Below, in pieces: positions 1 to 6,545 of a DNA stretch of 6,878 nucleotides (position 1 is the stretch's first letter; each line of letters starts with the position of its first letter). This stretch comes from an uncultured Porphyromonadaceae bacterium (GTDB lineage Bacteria > Bacteroidota > Bacteroidia > Bacteroidales > Muribaculaceae): positions 1-6,878 of the forward strand of contig CAMWQF010000151.1 in the NCBI GenBank assembly GCA_947176285.1. Direction: 5' to 3'. A program made the position numbers and the translations under genes. Below the pieces are notes generated by a model that had not been told where the DNA came from, ran no database searches, and saw only the letters and a program-made list of their open reading frames with translations.

Positions 1-144
1 GCTTATCATCGCTGAATCTGCGTGGCTTGTCATCGATGAATCTGCGTGGCTTGTCGTCATTGAACCTGCGCGGTTTCTCGTCGTTGAATCTGCGCGGCTT
101 GTCGTCGTTGAATCTGCGAGGTGCTTCGTCGCCATACATGCGCT
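1..144 (-). repeat. 24-bp coding tandem repeat, five good copies plus one degenerate
   Basis: Five consecutive 24-base units occupy 1-24, 25-48, 49-72, 73-96 and 97-120, and a decayed sixth unit fills 121-144. On the minus strand each encodes one octapeptide of the methyltransferase tail: PRRFNDDK, PRRFNDEK, PRRFNDDK, PRRFIDDK, PRRFSDDK (residues 458-497), preceded by the diverged QRMYGDEA. Units differ at only a few bases, mostly at third codon positions or at the N/I/S position. The array reaches the window edge, so the copy number is a minimum. The unit length is a multiple of three, so gain or loss of copies would keep the frame. Confidence 0.93.
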
Positions 145-1492
145 GTTTCTCATTTCCGTTTCGGCGTTGGCGATCCCCTTTGCCGGAGTCTTTTTTGCGG
201 CTCTTGCCATCATAGCGCTTCGCATCGTCTTCCCATTCCTTGTCAGTCATACGGCGCACTTTGGGAGCATCGGTCTTGTTGGCGGAATGCTTCACTACTC
301 CCCCATCTGCCCGGAAATCATTATAGCCTCCGCTAAACATGACATATTCATTGAGGGTGCATTCAAGCCCACCGTTGAGCAAGGGATATTTTACAGATGG
401 CTTAAGACCTATATCTTTCATAAAGCCATCTTCCAGACCGATGATCCAAGCGTTCCAACCTTCGAAGTTCTTTTTCAAGCATGTTCCGATTGTCTTGTAT
501 AGAGCCTGGGCAGTCATATTGGTCGGATTTATGCGTTGTCCGTATGGAGGATTTGTCACAAGCACTCCTTCCGGGGCATTGTCGGTCCAATCTTCAATGC
601 TTCGGCAACTGATCTCCACCATATTCTCCACTTTGGCGCTCTTCACATTCTTCCTGGCTATCTTGACAGCCTCCGGATCAATGTCGCCTCCATAAATCTT
701 ATAAGCGAACTCGCGCTCCCCGCTGTCGTCGTTGTAGATCTCTTCGAATAATTCAGGATCAAAGTCTTCCCAAGTCTCAAAAGCAAATTTCTCTCTGTAG
801 ATTCCGGGGTTGATATTGGCAGCAATAAGGGCAGCCTCAGTGAGGAATGTTCCGGATCCGCACATGGGGTCGGCAAAATCACAGTCACCTTTCCAGCCTG
901 AGAGCATTATTATGCCAGCAGCAAGCACTTCATTGATAGGAGCTTCTGTATTTTCTACTTTATAGCCACGCTTAGAGAGAGGCTCACCGCTTGAGTCAAG
1001 AGAGATAGTGACGCGATTTTCTGAAATATGTACATTTAACTGTATGTCGGCACCTTGCAAGCGAATAGATGGACGCTTACCGCAGATGTCGTTGAAATGG
1101 TCGACGATACCGTCTTTAACCCTGTATGTTACGAATTTAGAATGTGTGAAGTCTGCGCTTGACACGGTGGAGTCGATTGAGAACGTGGAGTCTGAACTCA
1201 TGTATTTTTCCCAATCTATCTCGCGCACAGCATCGTAGAGCTCATCAGGATTTGAAGCCGTGAACTTCACTATCGGTTTCAGTATTCTCAGTGCCGTGCG
1301 GCAGCAGATATTTGCTTTATACATCAAAGCAAGGTCACCTTCAAACCGGACCATACGATTGCCGACTTCTACATTTTCAGCGCCGAGTTCTATCAGCTCG
1401 TCGCGCAACACTTCCTCAAGGCCTTGAAAGGTCTTAGCCACCATCTGGAAATTCTCTGTATTTTCCAGAGTATCTGTGGATTGAGAATTCAT
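1..1492 (-). CDS. THUMP-domain class I SAM-dependent RNA methyltransferase (RlmL-like), 3' end outside window
   Basis: Probably methylates guanine N2 in 23S rRNA, like the RlmL half of E. coli RlmKL (m2G2445); the exact target is inferred. The frame is open from ATG 1492-1490 to the left edge (497 codons, no stop reached). Residues about 17-75 form the usual N-terminal domain (KTFQGLEEVLRDEL), about 80-175 a THUMP domain ending LSKRGYK, then a Rossmann methyltransferase with SAM motif I DFADPMCGSGTF (205-216), an acidic GGDID (D270, D272) and the catalytic motif NPPYG (314-318). The fold ends near residue 390 (YVMFSGG). There is no second, RlmK-type methyltransferase domain. Instead a Lys/Arg-rich low-complexity tail of over 100 residues ends in PRRFNDDK-type repeats. 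The start lies 12 bases after the ftsZ stop, so co-transcription is likely. The family call is firm; the substrate is less certain. Confidence 0.88.
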   Translation of the reverse strand, partial: MNSQSTDTLENTENFQMVAKTFQGLEEVLRDELIELGAENVEVGNRMVRFEGDLALMYKANICCRTALRILKPIVKFTASNPDELYDAVREIDWEKYMSSDSTFSIDSTVSSADFTHSKFVTYRVKDGIVDHFNDICGKRPSIRLQGADIQLNVHISENRVTISLDSSGEPLSKRGYKVENTEAPINEVLAAGIIMLSGWKGDCDFADPMCGSGTFLTEAALIAANINPGIYREKFAFETWEDFDPELFEEIYNDDSGEREFAYKIYGGDIDPEAVKIARKNVKSAKVENMVEISCRSIEDWTDNAPEGVLVTNPPYGQRINPTNMTAQALYKTIGTCLKKNFEGWNAWIIGLEDGFMKDIGLKPSVKYPLLNGGLECTLNEYVMFSGGYNDFRADGGVVKHSANKTDAPKVRRMTDKEWEDDAKRYDGKSRKKDSGKGDRQRRNGNEKQRMYGDEAPRRFNDDKPRRFNDEKPRRFNDDKPRRFIDDKPRRFSDDK

Positions 1493-1520
1493 CTTATAAA
1501 AAACTTATGAAAAACTTATG
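1493..1520. repeat. 11-bp tandem repeat at the ftsZ / methyltransferase junction
   Basis: The plus strand reads cttataaaaaa (1493-1503), cttatgaaaaa (1504-1514) and cttatg (1515-1520), which is about 2.5 copies of CTTATRAAAAA with one mismatch. Equivalently, AAAAACTTATG is perfectly duplicated at 1499-1509 and 1510-1520. The array covers the last codons of ftsZ, its TAA stop (1507-1505) and the whole 12-base spacer to the methyltransferase start. Confidence 0.85.
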
Positions 1521-2896
1521 ACATTATTGTCTGTATTATCCTTATCTTGTTGGCTTTGTCTTTTCGGAGCAGTCGCCATTGGATTGTCTCTTCCGTCGGC
1601 TATTTTCTTGATTTCATCGAGCACGTAGGCATCACGGTTGAAAGTGGGGGTTCTTTCTATGAGAGCCACCACTTCGTGATTGTCATACTGAGAGGGTTCA
1701 AGGACTGCATATTTAGCCCGGTTGGCATCCTGAATTTGCTGTTTCAGTTTATTGGCACCATAAATTTCAGCGATGACCTTATCTTCTTCCATCTCTCGCT
1801 CGGCTTTAGCAGCAGAGTCACCATGTCCATCTCCGAAAATGACGACGTTGTCGATATTTCCGGCAGTGTCTGCACCCCCGTCAACGCGCTGACCGTCGAC
1901 AAGAGTAAGGTCGAATCCGGAAGCCAGTATAGTCACTTTTAGTTTGTCGCCAAGTTCCGGCACATCAGCAATACCCCATTTTACATCTATAGATGCAGGG
2001 AGTTTGGAAGTGAAAGCGTGGATTTCTTTCATCTCCTGTGTCGTAATCGGGCGTTCGCTGTTGCGGTTGCATGAGAATTTGAGAAGAAGACGCTGCGAAG
2101 TGTTGACATCGTGTTTCTTCATCAGCGGTGAGTGGAGAGCATTGCGGATAGCGCTTGAGATGCGATTTTCACCCTCACCAAAAGCAGTTGCTATGATAGC
2201 AGTCTTAGAGTCTTTGAGAGTGGTTTTTACGTCTTCAAAGTCAACGTTGATGTAGCATTCCTCACTGATGATCTCAGAAATGGAGCGGGCAGCATTTGCA
2301 AGCGTGTCATCAGCCTTTTCAAAAGCATTGAAGAAGTTGAGGTCGGGATAAATCTCAATCAGGTTCTCATTATTGATCACCAACAGTGCATCTACATGCT
2401 TTTGCATCTCCTTAGCGCCCTCAATAGCCTTCATTATCTTTTTCTTTCCTTCGAAAAGGAAAGGAATAGTAACGATGCCGATAGTGAGTTTATTCTCCTC
2501 CTTGGCAATTCTTGCCACAACCGGAGCAGCACCGGTTCCGGTGCCACCACCCATACCGGCAGTGATGAAAACCATCTCAGTGTTGTGGTCAAAAAGGGCA
2601 CGAATATCTTCTTTTGATGCCTCAGCACAATCTCGTCCGGTGCCGGGGTCGTTGCCTGCACCCCTACCACGGGTGACGTCCCATCCGAGGATCAGCTGAT
2701 TTGGAACAGGCGACATTTTCAGCGCCTGCTCGTCGGTGTTGCACACGACGAAGTTTACATTCGGAATGTTTTGGCGATACATGTAGTTGACGGCATTATC
2801 GCCACCACCTCCGACACCTATCACTTTTATGATAGCAGAAGTGGCATCGTCAAGAAACTCGGTTGTACTTGGTATGTTGTTGAAAAAATCTTCCAT
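1505..2896 (-). CDS. ftsZ: Cell division protein FtsZ
   Basis: Tubulin-like GTPase that polymerises at midcell into the Z-ring and recruits the divisome. The 463-residue protein starts its GTP-binding domain with IKVIGVGGGGDNAVNYM (about 23-39), has GRGAGNDPGTG in the following nucleotide loop, and carries the tubulin signature GGGTGTG at 116-122 (within GMGGGTGTG). The T7 synergy loop NVDFEDVKT (217-225) keeps both conserved aspartates, D219 and D222, so GTPase activity upon polymerisation should be intact. After the C-terminal domain comes a charged linker, then IERTPTFNR (413-421), which resembles the conserved C-terminal peptide that binds FtsA. About 42 further polar residues follow. The ATG at 2896-2894 lies 32 bases after ftsA; a GGAG at 2928-2925 is too distant to be a normal ribosome binding site. 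Confidence 0.98.
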   Translation of the reverse strand: MEDFFNNIPSTTEFLDDATSAIIKVIGVGGGGDNAVNYMYRQNIPNVNFVVCNTDEQALKMSPVPNQLILGWDVTRGRGAGNDPGTGRDCAEASKEDIRALFDHNTEMVFITAGMGGGTGTGAAPVVARIAKEENKLTIGIVTIPFLFEGKKKIMKAIEGAKEMQKHVDALLVINNENLIEIYPDLNFFNAFEKADDTLANAARSISEIISEECYINVDFEDVKTTLKDSKTAIIATAFGEGENRISSAIRNALHSPLMKKHDVNTSQRLLLKFSCNRNSERPITTQEMKEIHAFTSKLPASIDVKWGIADVPELGDKLKVTILASGFDLTLVDGQRVDGGADTAGNIDNVVIFGDGHGDSAAKAEREMEEDKVIAEIYGANKLKQQIQDANRAKYAVLEPSQYDNHEVVALIERTPTFNRDAYVLDEIKKIADGRDNPMATAPKRQSQQDKDNTDNNVISFS

Positions 2897-2928
2897 ATGA
2901 ATTATTTTGAGGTAGTAGAGGTGTCTCC

Positions 2929-4257
2929 TTATGATAGTTCTTCGCCTTCGTCGTCATCACCAATAGGTGTGAACCATTTCACCATCTTGTTTCCCAGACG
3001 GCCGAAGAAACCGGGTTTCTGCTCATCGGGGGTCGTTTTTGTTTCTCTGGGAGCGGTCTTTTCTTCGGTTACAGTCTCAACCTGAGGTTCAGGCTCTTGA
3101 GCGGGAGGAAGTTGCAGACAATCATCGTCGGCACTTTCAGTTCCGGCATACATAATTGCCGCCATTTGCAGGCTTTCCATATTCTGTCCATTGATGTCGC
3201 TCATCTTTATGAATGATGGCAAAGTAGCCATCCTTACTTTCAGTCCGGTGAATTTTCCGATCAGTTCCACCATTCCATTGAGACGTGCACCACCGCCACA
3301 AAGCACGATTCCTTCCGGAATATCTTTTTCTGTGAGCTTTGCATAATTGATTTGCTCAACGATGTTGGCTACTATTTCCTCAGCCCTTGCCACAACATAG
3401 TTGGAAATGTCGCTTTGTTTGTGTCGTCCGACCTTTTCTTGAGAAAGGGTGTTGGGAGCAATAGCATTGCCGAAGTTGATCTTGAGTTCCTCAGCCTTAT
3501 TCTCAAGTTCGTTGAGAGCCATGAGGTCGCGAGTGATATTTCTTCCGCCAAAGGGCAATGTGGCATAATATACGAGATTACCACGCGTGTAGATAGTCAC
3601 TGTGGTGGTCTCAGCCCCAATGTCTACAAGCATACAGCCCAGTTTCTTCTCATGCTCATTGAGTGCAATTTGTCCGGTGGCAAGAGGGGTGACAACGATA
3701 CCCTTAATTTCAAGTCCAAGGCGGTCGGTAAGAACTCTCTTGAGATTATTCTGAATTGCGGGTCGACCTACGATTAGGTCGTAGGTGGCAGATATTTGAT
3801 TGCCCATCATTCCTTTGGGCCGGTGAGTTTCAGTCTTTCCGACGCAGAAGATGCGTGGCACGGCATCGACAATCTCCAAAGAACTGTCGATATCGGCTTC
3901 AAGTGCGTTGGCTTTCAGACGGGCGATGATAGAATCAGTGATTTCCGTATCATCGGGGAGTGCCATCGAGACGTCGATGGGAATGCTTCTGAACGACCGT
4001 CCGGATAGCCCGACATAGACCCCGGTTATTTCCCTGGGTGCAATATTTGGACGCCTTTCGATCCTGTCCATCACATAATTGATAAGATTGGAGGTCTCTT
4101 CAATATTCTGAATCTGACCATATCTTACGGAATCTGCACTCTTTTCCTGTTCCACAGCAATGATCTCAAGCTGACCGCTCTTGCCGACAATGCCGACAGA
4201 TCCGATCACCTTCGAGCTGCTGATTTCGAGTGCTGCTATGTATTTGTCTGTAGCCAT
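2929..4257 (-). CDS. ftsA: Cell division protein FtsA
   Basis: Actin-fold ATPase that anchors FtsZ filaments to the inner membrane and recruits later divisome proteins. The 442-residue protein opens with YIAALEISSSKVIGSVG (phosphate-1 type strand-turn), followed by the FtsA-specific SHS2/1C subdomain (roughly 87-170). It then has the second phosphate motif DIGAETTT (212-219) and the adenosine-loop CGGGARLNGM (320-329). A Pro/Glu/Thr-rich linker of about 40 residues leads to an amphipathic helix, FFGRLGNKMVKWF (417-429), which fits the membrane-targeting sequence, and then an acidic end DDDEGEELS. It starts 6 bases after the ftsQ stop, so translation is probably coupled, and it directly precedes its partner ftsZ. 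The 1C subdomain and the tether distinguish it from MreB or DnaK. Confidence 0.97.
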   Translation of the reverse strand: MATDKYIAALEISSSKVIGSVGIVGKSGQLEIIAVEQEKSADSVRYGQIQNIEETSNLINYVMDRIERRPNIAPREITGVYVGLSGRSFRSIPIDVSMALPDDTEITDSIIARLKANALEADIDSSLEIVDAVPRIFCVGKTETHRPKGMMGNQISATYDLIVGRPAIQNNLKRVLTDRLGLEIKGIVVTPLATGQIALNEHEKKLGCMLVDIGAETTTVTIYTRGNLVYYATLPFGGRNITRDLMALNELENKAEELKINFGNAIAPNTLSQEKVGRHKQSDISNYVVARAEEIVANIVEQINYAKLTEKDIPEGIVLCGGGARLNGMVELIGKFTGLKVRMATLPSFIKMSDINGQNMESLQMAAIMYAGTESADDDCLQLPPAQEPEPQVETVTEEKTAPRETKTTPDEQKPGFFGRLGNKMVKWFTPIGDDDEGEELS

Positions 4258-4263
4258 ATATAA

Positions 4264-5112
4264 TTATCCGTTATCTCCTACGGAGTTTTGCGTGTTGATA
4301 TTTGCCACTTCGGGAAGGGTGGCTTCCTCAAGATCTATCCCGTCATCTTCAAGCGCCCCATGGTTAGAGATCGCCTTGTTGCGTCTCGTAGCCACTATTT
4401 GATGCTTGAATTTCACAGATATAGTGTCGTAAGTGTTCCATCCTTTTGATGGAAGAATTTTTCTATAAGCAGTAAGGATGGAGGCTTTCTTTTCGTCGAT
4501 TCTCGTGGTGTCGCCAAAATTCACCACGTGTCCCTGTAGCCTCGGAATGATTATCAGGTCGTTTGGTCCGTCGATCTTATAAGCCGCCACCAACGGTCCT
4601 AAATCGGGATCGTTGCTTGTGGATCTTATCACCGATAGAGCCGCAGGAATTAGCGCGTCATATTGTTTCGGTGCAATCAATACGGGAACATCAACAAAAA
4701 ACTCAGCGTCCGCCTTAATTCTTTTGCCATATCGATTGATGTAGAAACTTTCCCCCTTGTCGTTGAACACCCTCACTTCTGCCTTTATGGGAACGACAGT
4801 GATGCGGAGACGGCTGTCAGGATTAAAAGAGCATTCTACGGATTCAAAATTTGAGAAATTGCTTAAGTAGTTCTCGAGTTTTCTGAGATTGATATTGCCC
4901 AAAGACTCCCCTTTCAACTTATATTTATATTTGGCAAGCTGAGAGTTGACCCCCTGAAGCACTACGCTATCCGGAAGCGTGTTTCCTTCAATACGCAGAT
5001 CTATGCCCGGGCATACGCGTTTTGCATTCTCATCATTAACGAAAGCGAATGCAAATGCCACGTAGCCTAACAGCAGCACACACAAGACATATTTTACAAC
5101 AGTCTTCCACAT
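4264..5112 (-). CDS. ftsQ: Cell division protein FtsQ (DivIB family)
   Basis: Bitopic membrane protein whose periplasmic part links the cytoplasmic Z-ring machinery to FtsB/FtsL and the septal synthase. The 282-residue protein has a very short cytoplasmic start (MWKTVVK), one hydrophobic segment (about 7-25, YVLCVLLLGYVAFAFAFV), then a POTRA-like stretch (about 37-95). The FtsQ core follows, including VVPIKAEVRVFNDKGESFYI and the closing strand VKFKHQIVATRR, which ends near residue 244. A polar, acidic tail of 38 residues (245-282) then follows and is probably disordered. Sequence similarity in this family is weak, so the call rests on topology, the core motifs, length and position between murC and ftsA. 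A 41-base gap separates it from murC, the widest in the window, and a promoter-like motif lies upstream inside murC. Confidence 0.93.
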   Translation of the reverse strand: MWKTVVKYVLCVLLLGYVAFAFAFVNDENAKRVCPGIDLRIEGNTLPDSVVLQGVNSQLAKYKYKLKGESLGNINLRKLENYLSNFSNFESVECSFNPDSRLRITVVPIKAEVRVFNDKGESFYINRYGKRIKADAEFFVDVPVLIAPKQYDALIPAALSVIRSTSNDPDLGPLVAAYKIDGPNDLIIIPRLQGHVVNFGDTTRIDEKKASILTAYRKILPSKGWNTYDTISVKFKHQIVATRRNKAISNHGALEDDGIDLEEATLPEVANINTQNSVGDNG

Positions 5113-5153
5113 ATTCCAATGAATCTCTATCCCTCTTTGTAACTATCTGTAGA

Positions 5154-6545
5154 TTAATTGTTTATGGCAACTATACGGCAAATGTCGGGCAACAGAACAT
5201 TGAGATCTGCCGCTCCAAGAGTCATAAGCACTTCAAAGTTACTACTTTTTATCAAATTAAGCAAATTTTTTCGCTCGCAAAATTCTTTATTTTTACTTTT
5301 TACGTCTTTTAGCACCATCTGAGAATCGACACCATCGATCGGTTTTTCCCTTGCCGGATATATTTCAGTCATGATGACCCTGTCGGCAGCAGAGAGAGCC
5401 TCCGCAAATTCCGGAGCGAAATCGCGGGTGCGTGTATAGAGGTGAGGCTGGAATATCACGGAAATGTTTTTTCCGGGATATAATTTTCTCACTGATTCAA
5501 TCGAAGCCTTTACCTCGGCAGGGGAATGCGCATAGTCATCGATAACGGTGGTTTTGCCATCAGCCACTTCATCGAGCCAAATATGAAATCTGCGTTCTGC
5601 TCCTTTGAATGTTTCGAGACCCTTCTTGATTTCCTCCGGCGAAGCCCCTGCATGCCAAGCAGCGGCAGCGGCAGCCACTGAGTTGTCGATGTTGATTTCA
5701 ACCGGCACACCAAGGCTCACGTCGCAAATTTGAGTTTCGGGACCATGGATATCGATAGTAAGTTTACCGATACCCCAACGAACGTTGTCGGCATACCAGT
5801 CTCCTCTTTCGCTGCAGTTGTGGCCGCTATATGTCTCTACTTTTACGTCTTTCCCTGCTCGCGGAATAAGTTTCAAGCCGGTATGCATTATCAGGAATCC
5901 GCCCGGGCGTATAAGGCTAGTGAAGTGGGCAAATCCTTCCAAGTAGCCGGCTTCATCTCCGTAGATGTCAAGATGGTCGGGGTCGGTAGAAGTCACTACG
6001 GCAAGCCAAGGATGAAGCTGATGGAAAGAACGGTCGTATTCGTCGGCTTCTATCACCGAGTAATTGCTGCCACGAGAGATCATGAGGTTGCTTCCGGTGT
6101 TTCGTAATATTCCACCGAGGAAAGCGTTGCACCCGCCGGGGGTCTGCTCAAGAATCCATGCAGTCATGGAAGATGTTGTGGTCTTTCCATGCGAGCCGGA
6201 TATGCAGATGCCGTCGGTGTCGGCTGTGATAAGCCCTAACACTGCAGCGCGTTTCACCGGCGAGAATCCGAGTTCACGAAATCTGCTTAGAATCTTATTG
6301 TCATCCCCAACAGCCGGGGTATAGACCACGAGCGTATTTTCCTTATCTGTCATCTCCTCCGGAATAAGAGCAGGATCATCTTCAAATACTATTTCAGCAC
6401 CCTCTTCTCTCAGGGCGTCTGTGAGATGAGTTGATGTACGGTCATATCCGGCTATACGGCATCCTTTAGAAAGGAAATACCTCACGAGATTTGCCATGCC
6501 GATTCCTCCGGCACCTACGAAATATATGTTGTTGGGAATTTTCAT
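5154..6545 (-). CDS. murC: UDP-N-acetylmuramate--L-alanine ligase MurC
   Basis: Cytoplasmic ATP-dependent ligase that adds L-alanine to UDP-MurNAc, the first step of the peptidoglycan stem peptide. The 463-residue length is usual for the family. The N-terminal Rossmann domain begins IYFVGAGGIGMANLV (8-22). The central Mur ligase domain has the P-loop GSHGKTTT (117-124, Lys121), the metal/ATP site EADEYDRSF (166-174) and DPDHLD (188-193). The C-terminal domain carries the family sequence RRFHIW and IDDYAHSPAE (335-344), then QPHLYTRTRDF. These motifs indicate MurC rather than MurD, MurE or Mpl. The ATG overlaps the murG stop by four bases (ATGA), which implies translational coupling. The last 60 or so codons include an unusually AT-rich stretch encoding a Lys/Asn-rich segment. 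Confidence 0.98.
   Translation of the reverse strand: MKIPNNIYFVGAGGIGMANLVRYFLSKGCRIAGYDRTSTHLTDALREEGAEIVFEDDPALIPEEMTDKENTLVVYTPAVGDDNKILSRFRELGFSPVKRAAVLGLITADTDGICISGSHGKTTTSSMTAWILEQTPGGCNAFLGGILRNTGSNLMISRGSNYSVIEADEYDRSFHQLHPWLAVVTSTDPDHLDIYGDEAGYLEGFAHFTSLIRPGGFLIMHTGLKLIPRAGKDVKVETYSGHNCSERGDWYADNVRWGIGKLTIDIHGPETQICDVSLGVPVEINIDNSVAAAAAAWHAGASPEEIKKGLETFKGAERRFHIWLDEVADGKTTVIDDYAHSPAEVKASIESVRKLYPGKNISVIFQPHLYTRTRDFAPEFAEALSAADRVIMTEIYPAREKPIDGVDSQMVLKDVKSKNKEFCERKNLLNLIKSSNFEVLMTLGAADLNVLLPDICRIVAINN
5234..5265 (-). promoter_or_regulatory. Putative Bacteroidota-type promoter for ftsQAZ inside murC
   Basis: On the minus strand TTTG (5265-5262), a 20-base spacer and TAACTTTG (5241-5234) match the Bacteroidota sigma-ABfr consensus TTTG / 19-21 bases / TAnnTTTG at every fixed position. 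The start of transcription would fall a few bases below 5234, leaving a leader of roughly 115 bases before the ftsQ ATG. The surrounding 80 bases are about 24% G+C by hand count, against about 51% in the adjacent 80 bases of murC. It was the only perfect TAnnTTTG on this strand that I found by eye upstream of a gene. Internal promoters ahead of ftsQ, ftsA and ftsZ are well known in other bacteria, but activity here is inferred. Confidence 0.5.

Noticed and set aside
1..144. Possible CRISPR array at the left edge
   Set aside because: The 24-base units are directly adjacent with no spacers and stay in one coding frame.
27..215. Plus-strand open frame with SSLNLRG-type repeats, resembling a small leucine-rich or pentapeptide repeat protein
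   Set aside because: It is the reverse complement of the 24-bp coding repeat in the methyltransferase; the periodicity comes from the minus-strand gene, which has clear domain motifs.
1445..1468. Hairpin CTGGAAA / TTTCCAG with a 10-base loop at the 5' end of the methyltransferase gene
   Set aside because: Only seven pairs with a large loop, inside coding sequence and without a following U-tract; chance is sufficient.
1547..1942. Plus-strand open frame of 131 codons opposite ftsZ
   Set aside because: Lies wholly within ftsZ on the other strand, shows no recognisable domain, and ftsZ is certain.
2925..2931. TAAGGAG at the ftsA stop as the ribosome binding site of ftsZ
   Set aside because: The GGAG ends 28 bases before the ftsZ ATG, too far for a normal site, and no in-frame ATG, GTG or TTG lies nearer; start contexts in this phylum often lack this element.
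3352..3777. Plus-strand open frame of 141 codons opposite ftsA
   Set aside because: Antisense shadow inside the well-supported ftsA gene, with no family motif.
5049..5312. Plus-strand open frame crossing the murC-ftsQ gap
   Set aside because: Its second half is only the AT-rich island read backwards; there is no plausible domain and it overlaps two real genes.
5730..6107. Plus-strand open frame of 125 codons opposite murC
   Set aside because: Antisense to the P-loop and metal-site part of murC; no supporting motif.
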